From NCBI GenBank assembly GCA_030425545.1, contig JAUIAC010000030.1, forward strand, positions 1 to 35,607: DNA of 35,607 bases. The letters run 5' to 3'. A program made the translations under genes and the position numbers. This DNA comes from a bacterium. Its GTDB lineage: Bacteria > Myxococcota_A > UBA9042. Within the stretch, counting starts at the first letter, position 1. Each line of letters opens with the position of its first letter. Below are positions 32,354-35,607 of this stretch, one piece after another. The notes below the pieces were generated by a model, which worked only from the letters and a program-made list of their open reading frames with translations, had not been told where the DNA came from and ran no database searches.

Positions 32354-33345
32354 GCGGGAGCTCCACATCGCGGCCGCGCGCCGCACACGCCGTGAGGGCC
32401 ACCCCGGGCGCGCGGCTTGGGGTCGACATTGGCGGCACGCGCGTGAAGCTCGGGCTGGTGGTGGACGAGGTTGTCGTCGCCCGGCGCGTCGTCGACACGG
32501 CGTCCCTGGCGCCGAGGGCGGAGGCGTTGGTCGACGCCGTCGCCGAGGGCGCGCGCGCGCTCGTGGCTCAAGCCGCTTCGGCCCCGGGGTCCGCGGGGAT
32601 CCACGCGGCGAAGCGCGCGCCCGCGCCGCACCTCGAGGCCGCGGGTGTCGGGGTGCCGGGTGTCTTGAGCAAGGGGGGCGCGCGCGTGCTGCAGAGCCCC
32701 AACCTGCCCTGGCTCGACGGCGTCGAGCTCGCTGCGCTGCTCAGCGACGCGCTCGGGGTCCATGCCCGCTGCGACAACGACGCCAACTGTGTCGGCTGGG
32801 GCGAGGCCCTGGTCGGCGCGGGGCGCGGCGCGCGGGACCTCGTGTGCCTGACCCTGGGCACTGGGGTGGGCGGCGCCCTGATCCTGGACGGTGCGCTCGT
32901 CAGCGGCAGCCGCGGACGCGGCGCAGAGCTGGGCCACCTGTGCGTCGATCCCTATGGGCCTGCCTGCGGATGCGGCGGCGTCGGCTGCCTGGAGCAGTTC
33001 GCGTCGCAGACCGGGCTGCTGCGCATGCTGGCTGACGTCGGCCTGCCCGCGGCGGGCCCAGCGGATGTGCAGGGCCTCTTCGCCGAGCCGGGCCGACCGG
33101 CGGCGCGCGCCGTGATCGACACCATGGCGGCCGCGCTCGGGCGCGCCGTGGCCGACCTGAACCAGCTGACGGGTGTGCGCGTCTTCGTGCTCGCAGGCGG
33201 CATCAGCGCTGCGACGCCCTTGCTGCGTCCGGGCGTGCTGCGCGTGGCGCCGGGCGCCGATCTGCGTCAGGGGATCTTGGACACGGACGCGGGCATCCTC
33301 GGGGCGGCCCTGCTCTCGGCCACGCCCCCTGAGACGGACCACTAG
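32350..33345 (+). CDS. ROK-family sugar kinase (probable glucokinase)
   Basis: A 331-residue ROK protein without the DNA-binding domain of ROK repressors, so an enzyme, most likely a glucokinase or related hexokinase feeding glycolysis. Seen: the ATP-binding LGVDIGGTRVKLGLV near residues 23-37, VGVPGV, the sugar-binding NDANCVGWGE, LTLGTGVGGALI, and the ROK signature with its zinc site, GAELGHLCVDP then CGCGGVGCLEQF (about 190-215). Sugar specificity cannot be read from sequence. The ATG overlaps the tlyA stop (ATGA). Its TAG stop shares a CTAG palindrome with the stop of the oppositely oriented VWA lipoprotein gene. A likely functional link is to pyk ~3 kb upstream, though they are not in one operon. 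Confidence 0.88.
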   Translation: MSGSSTSRPRAAHAVRATPGARLGVDIGGTRVKLGLVVDEVVVARRVVDTASLAPRAEALVDAVAEGARALVAQAASAPGSAGIHAAKRAPAPHLEAAGVGVPGVLSKGGARVLQSPNLPWLDGVELAALLSDALGVHARCDNDANCVGWGEALVGAGRGARDLVCLTLGTGVGGALILDGALVSGSRGRGAELGHLCVDPYGPACGCGGVGCLEQFASQTGLLRMLADVGLPAAGPADVQGLFAEPGRPAARAVIDTMAAALGRAVADLNQLTGVRVFVLAGGISAATPLLRPGVLRVAPGADLRQGILDTDAGILGAALLSATPPETDH

Positions 33346-35102
33346 AACGACTCGTTGCAGACCTTCTTGTTCTTGATGTCGAACACGGCGCTCAGCGTCT
33401 GCAGGAACTTGTCGGGGTTCGACGCGTCCGCTCCGAGCAGCGTGCCGTTGCCGGCGATCGAGATGCTCATCGAGCCGCTCAGGTTGGTCGAACCGCTGAT
33501 GTCGACCACGTTCAGCCGCACGCCGAAGGGCTTGCCGTCGGGCGAGCGCAGCACGTTGTGCTGGGGGTTCGACGCGCACGCCGTCAGCGTGGGCAGCGGA
33601 TCCTTCACGCACAGCGACTTGCAGTAGGTGGCGTCGCCAGCGACCGACGAGGGCAGGCAGGGCGACATGTCGTCGGTGCAGTAGTAGCCCGTGATCGCGG
33701 TCTTCGGCAGGCACTTGCCCGACTTGCACACGGTCGGGTTCTCGACCGTGCCGCCGACGCAGTCGCTGTCGTTCTGGCAGCACAGGCCGTGGCCCAGCCG
33801 CTTGGCCTGCACCCACGGCGCGAAGAAGGTGTTGGAGTTGCCCTGGCCACCGTCGGTGAAGAGCACGACCACCGTCTCGCGGCAGGTCCGCGCCGGGTCC
33901 TTGCACTTGCCCTTGGCGTCCCCGGGGCTGGCCTTCTTGCACGTGTAGTTGACGTTGTCGCAGTCCTTGTCCGTGCCGCACTCCTTGCCGTCGATGACCA
34001 CCACGTTCTTCAGGTACTCACCGACGTAGAAGAGCGTCTTGCCGATGGGCGTGCCGCCGGTCTGCCGCAGCTCGGGGTCGGTGTGCTTCCAGCAGGAGCC
34101 GGCGCAGCACGAGCCGTCACAGCCAGCGACAGGCTTGCAGATGCTGGAGCTGTTGCTGCAGGTCCCTCCGGTGTTGGTGATGGTCTCGGTGCCGTCCATC
34201 CACTTGAGGATCTTCTCCTTGCTCTTGAAGTTGCCGTCAGGCGGGAAGCGGACGCACAAGGTCTCGTTGACCGAGAGCCAGAACCAGGTGGAGTTCTGGT
34301 CCACCGACTGCTGGTTCGACGGCCCGGGGCTCTGCTCGCCGCTGACGGTGCTCGCGCCCGAGTAGTAGCCGCTCGTGCAGGAGAGCGAGGACTTCTTGTA
34401 GAGCTTCTGCGGAAAGCGGAAGAGCGCCATGCGCGTGACCTTGTCGTCGATCTTGCCCAGCGCGCTGGTGAACACCTGCTTCGAGATGTCCATGCGGGTG
34501 CAGTTCTTGGTCGGGTCGCAGGTCGGCGGCGACTGGCCGGAGGCCGAGCACCCGGGCACCTTGCCGCCCATGGAGCCGGAGGTGTCGAAGACGATGATCA
34601 GGTTGTTGCTGACGGGCACGCACTTGCCCTCGCTGCACGTCGTGCCGGGGAAGCAGTTGGTCTCGATCCAGCCGTCTTCGAAGACGCCGCAGGTAGCGAG
34701 CTTGGCGCCAGCGCACTTGGTCTGGCCGGACGAGCACACCTTCTGGGGCGTAGTGTCTGCTGCGGCGGTGTCGCCGCCCTGGGCGTCGGGGTCGCCGGCG
34801 TCCGTCGACGCGCTGTCCGTCGTCGTCGCGTCGCCCGAGGTGGCGTCCGTGGCGCCCGAATCAGCGGCGGTGGCGGTGTCTGCGCTGCCCGCGTCGGTCG
34901 GCCCTGCGTCGGTCTGGCCGGCGTCGGCGGCGGTCGCGTCACCTTCCGCGTCGTCGGTGGCGCCGCCGCCGTCGTCCACGGTCACGCCGGTGTCGTTGTC
35001 CGACGTGCCCTCGGTGCCAGTCGCCCCGTCACCCGAGCATGCGCCGAGGACCAGCAGGAGCCCCAGTGCGAAAATTGTCAGTGCTTTGTGCAGGTTGCGC
35101 AT
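33342..35102 (-). CDS. Lipoprotein with von Willebrand A (VWA) domain
   Basis: A 586-residue predicted lipoprotein (lipobox LGAC, Cys22, Ser at +2). The ATG at 35102 lies right before the signal peptide; an in-frame upstream start would add a Pro/Arg-rich run. Residues ~23-115 are a low-complexity Asp/Ala/Thr/Gly tether. A Cys-rich stretch follows (CAGAKLATCGVFEDGW, CSEGKC), then a VWA domain with MIDAS motif DTSGSMGG near residue 173, a TPIGKTL segment supplying the later Thr, and VVVLFTDGGQGNSN. The domain is studded with Cys-containing insertions. The last ~85 residues (NVLRSPDG to KKVCNESF) are shared with the truncated gene at the right edge. VWA domains bind ligands through a divalent metal; the ligand here is unknown. 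Confidence 0.85.
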   Translation of the reverse strand: MRNLHKALTIFALGLLLVLGACSGDGATGTEGTSDNDTGVTVDDGGGATDDAEGDATAADAGQTDAGPTDAGSADTATAADSGATDATSGDATTTDSASTDAGDPDAQGGDTAAADTTPQKVCSSGQTKCAGAKLATCGVFEDGWIETNCFPGTTCSEGKCVPVSNNLIIVFDTSGSMGGKVPGCSASGQSPPTCDPTKNCTRMDISKQVFTSALGKIDDKVTRMALFRFPQKLYKKSSLSCTSGYYSGASTVSGEQSPGPSNQQSVDQNSTWFWLSVNETLCVRFPPDGNFKSKEKILKWMDGTETITNTGGTCSNSSSICKPVAGCDGSCCAGSCWKHTDPELRQTGGTPIGKTLFYVGEYLKNVVVIDGKECGTDKDCDNVNYTCKKASPGDAKGKCKDPARTCRETVVVLFTDGGQGNSNTFFAPWVQAKRLGHGLCCQNDSDCVGGTVENPTVCKSGKCLPKTAITGYYCTDDMSPCLPSSVAGDATYCKSLCVKDPLPTLTACASNPQHNVLRSPDGKPFGVRLNVVDISGSTNLSGSMSISIAGNGTLLGADASNPDKFLQTLSAVFDIKNKKVCNESF

Positions 35103-35269
35103 CGCAGATAACCTCGGTGGTGGTCGGGGGGGAGGTGGGGGGCGCGGGCCCATGTGAGGGGCTCTGCGCAGGGAAAGCGTGTCCCGGCGCGCGGCGCATG
35201 TCCGGCCTGTCCGCTCGCTGGGCGGGGCCCTGTCGCTGCCCAGCCGCAGCCTAGCAGGCTCCGCGGGCG

Positions 35270-35607
35270 CTACTGAACGCTACCACAAACCTTCTTGCTC
35301 TTCATATCGAACGCGTTGTGCAGCGCTGAAATGAACACGAGCGGATCGCTGCTCGACGCGGTGAAAAGCCGCCCATTTCCAGCACGTGCGAGATAGTAGG
35401 ACAGGGTGACGTCGGGGTTGTCGCTGATGTCGACCACGTTGACGCGCACGCCGAAGGGGCGGCCGTCTGGCGAGCGCAGGACGTTGTCCAGGGGGTTCGT
35501 CGCGGCCGCGCTCGTGGTCTGAAGCAGGTCCGGCAGGCACGGCGACGCGGCGCCTTTGGCGTCGAGGCACGGGGCCCCGCTCCCCGCGGGACCACAGGCC
35601 TTGCCGG
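35270..35607 (-). CDS. C-terminal part of a second VWA-type lipoprotein paralog, cut by the window edge
   Basis: Translating the leftward strand from the right edge gives 111 codons ending in TAG at 35272-35270. The product aligns with the C-terminus of the neighbouring VWA lipoprotein: both share NPxxNVLRSPDG, PFGVR.NVVDIS, AGNG.L and FD.K.KKVC in the same order and spacing, but differ in much of the rest (this one ends CGSVQ). The N-terminal portion, including any VWA domain and lipobox, lies beyond the window. The two are tandem paralogs in the same direction with a 167-base gap, where I see no strong terminator. Coding assignment rests on this homology, since no start codon for this frame is in view. 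Confidence 0.85.
   Translation of the reverse strand, partial: GKACGPAGSGAPCLDAKGAASPCLPDLLQTTSAAATNPLDNVLRSPDGRPFGVRVNVVDISDNPDVTLSYYLARAGNGRLFTASSSDPLVFISALHNAFDMKSKKVCGSVQ

Noticed and set aside
1..35607. tRNA, rRNA, insertion sequence or prophage genes
   Set aside because: I looked for TTCGA-type T-loops, transposase or integrase motifs and terminal repeats and found nothing convincing.

Overview
The window is about 35.6 kb of very GC-rich DNA (roughly 70% GC, third codon positions almost always G or C). It is packed with chromosomal housekeeping genes interleaved with large secreted lipoproteins. The mix suggests a member of the Myxococcota or a related lineage formerly placed in Deltaproteobacteria: Asp/Gly-rich tethers behind lipoboxes, an IgGFc-binding-type domain, IPT/TIG repeats, Cys-rich CDD.D.CT.D.C modules, WAVG propeller repeats and von Willebrand A (VWA) lipoproteins. 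This placement is inferred from protein style; there is no rRNA gene here to test it. I saw no mobile element, CRISPR array or tRNA.

Left part (1-7.5 kb): a leftward proA-rsfS-rlmH operon; divergent from it, map (methionine aminopeptidase) and a comF-type phosphoribosyltransferase run rightward. Facing them is a leftward set: rpsP (S16), khpA (KH RNA-binding protein), a ResB-like membrane protein and a second multi-pass membrane protein. The last three are chained by 4-base stop/start overlaps.

Centre (8.2-21.5 kb): five consecutive rightward genes each encode a predicted lipoprotein with a short Asp/Gly-rich tether and then a different extracellular architecture. In order they carry an IgGFc-binding-like domain; six IPT/TIG domains plus a C-terminal seven-repeat propeller; a fourteen-repeat propeller protein; a second fourteen-repeat propeller protein interrupted by a Cys-rich/jelly-roll insertion; and an Ig-like (Big-1-type) protein with an unrecognised C-terminal half. 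The repeat counts 7, 14 and 14 fit one, two and two seven-bladed propellers. This locus is the best candidate here for an undescribed system, probably a cell-surface adhesion or recognition assembly; that role is inference.

Right part (21.5-35.6 kb): priA and a membrane protein run leftward. A rightward cofactor cluster nadC-birA-coaX-queE (NAD, biotinylation, CoA, 7-deazaguanine) follows, overlapping or nearly so, and then pyruvate kinase. rnd (RNase D) faces pyk. Divergent from rnd is xseB-tlyA-ROK kinase with zero or negative spacing. At the right edge are two leftward tandem VWA-type lipoprotein paralogs: one complete, and one cut by the window edge of which only the last 111 codons are visible.

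Three convergent junctions (comF, the lipoprotein cluster and pyk against their neighbours) carry a GC-rich hairpin without a clear U-run. The fourth (ROK/VWA) has no spacer at all: the two genes share a CTAG palindrome as both stop codons.
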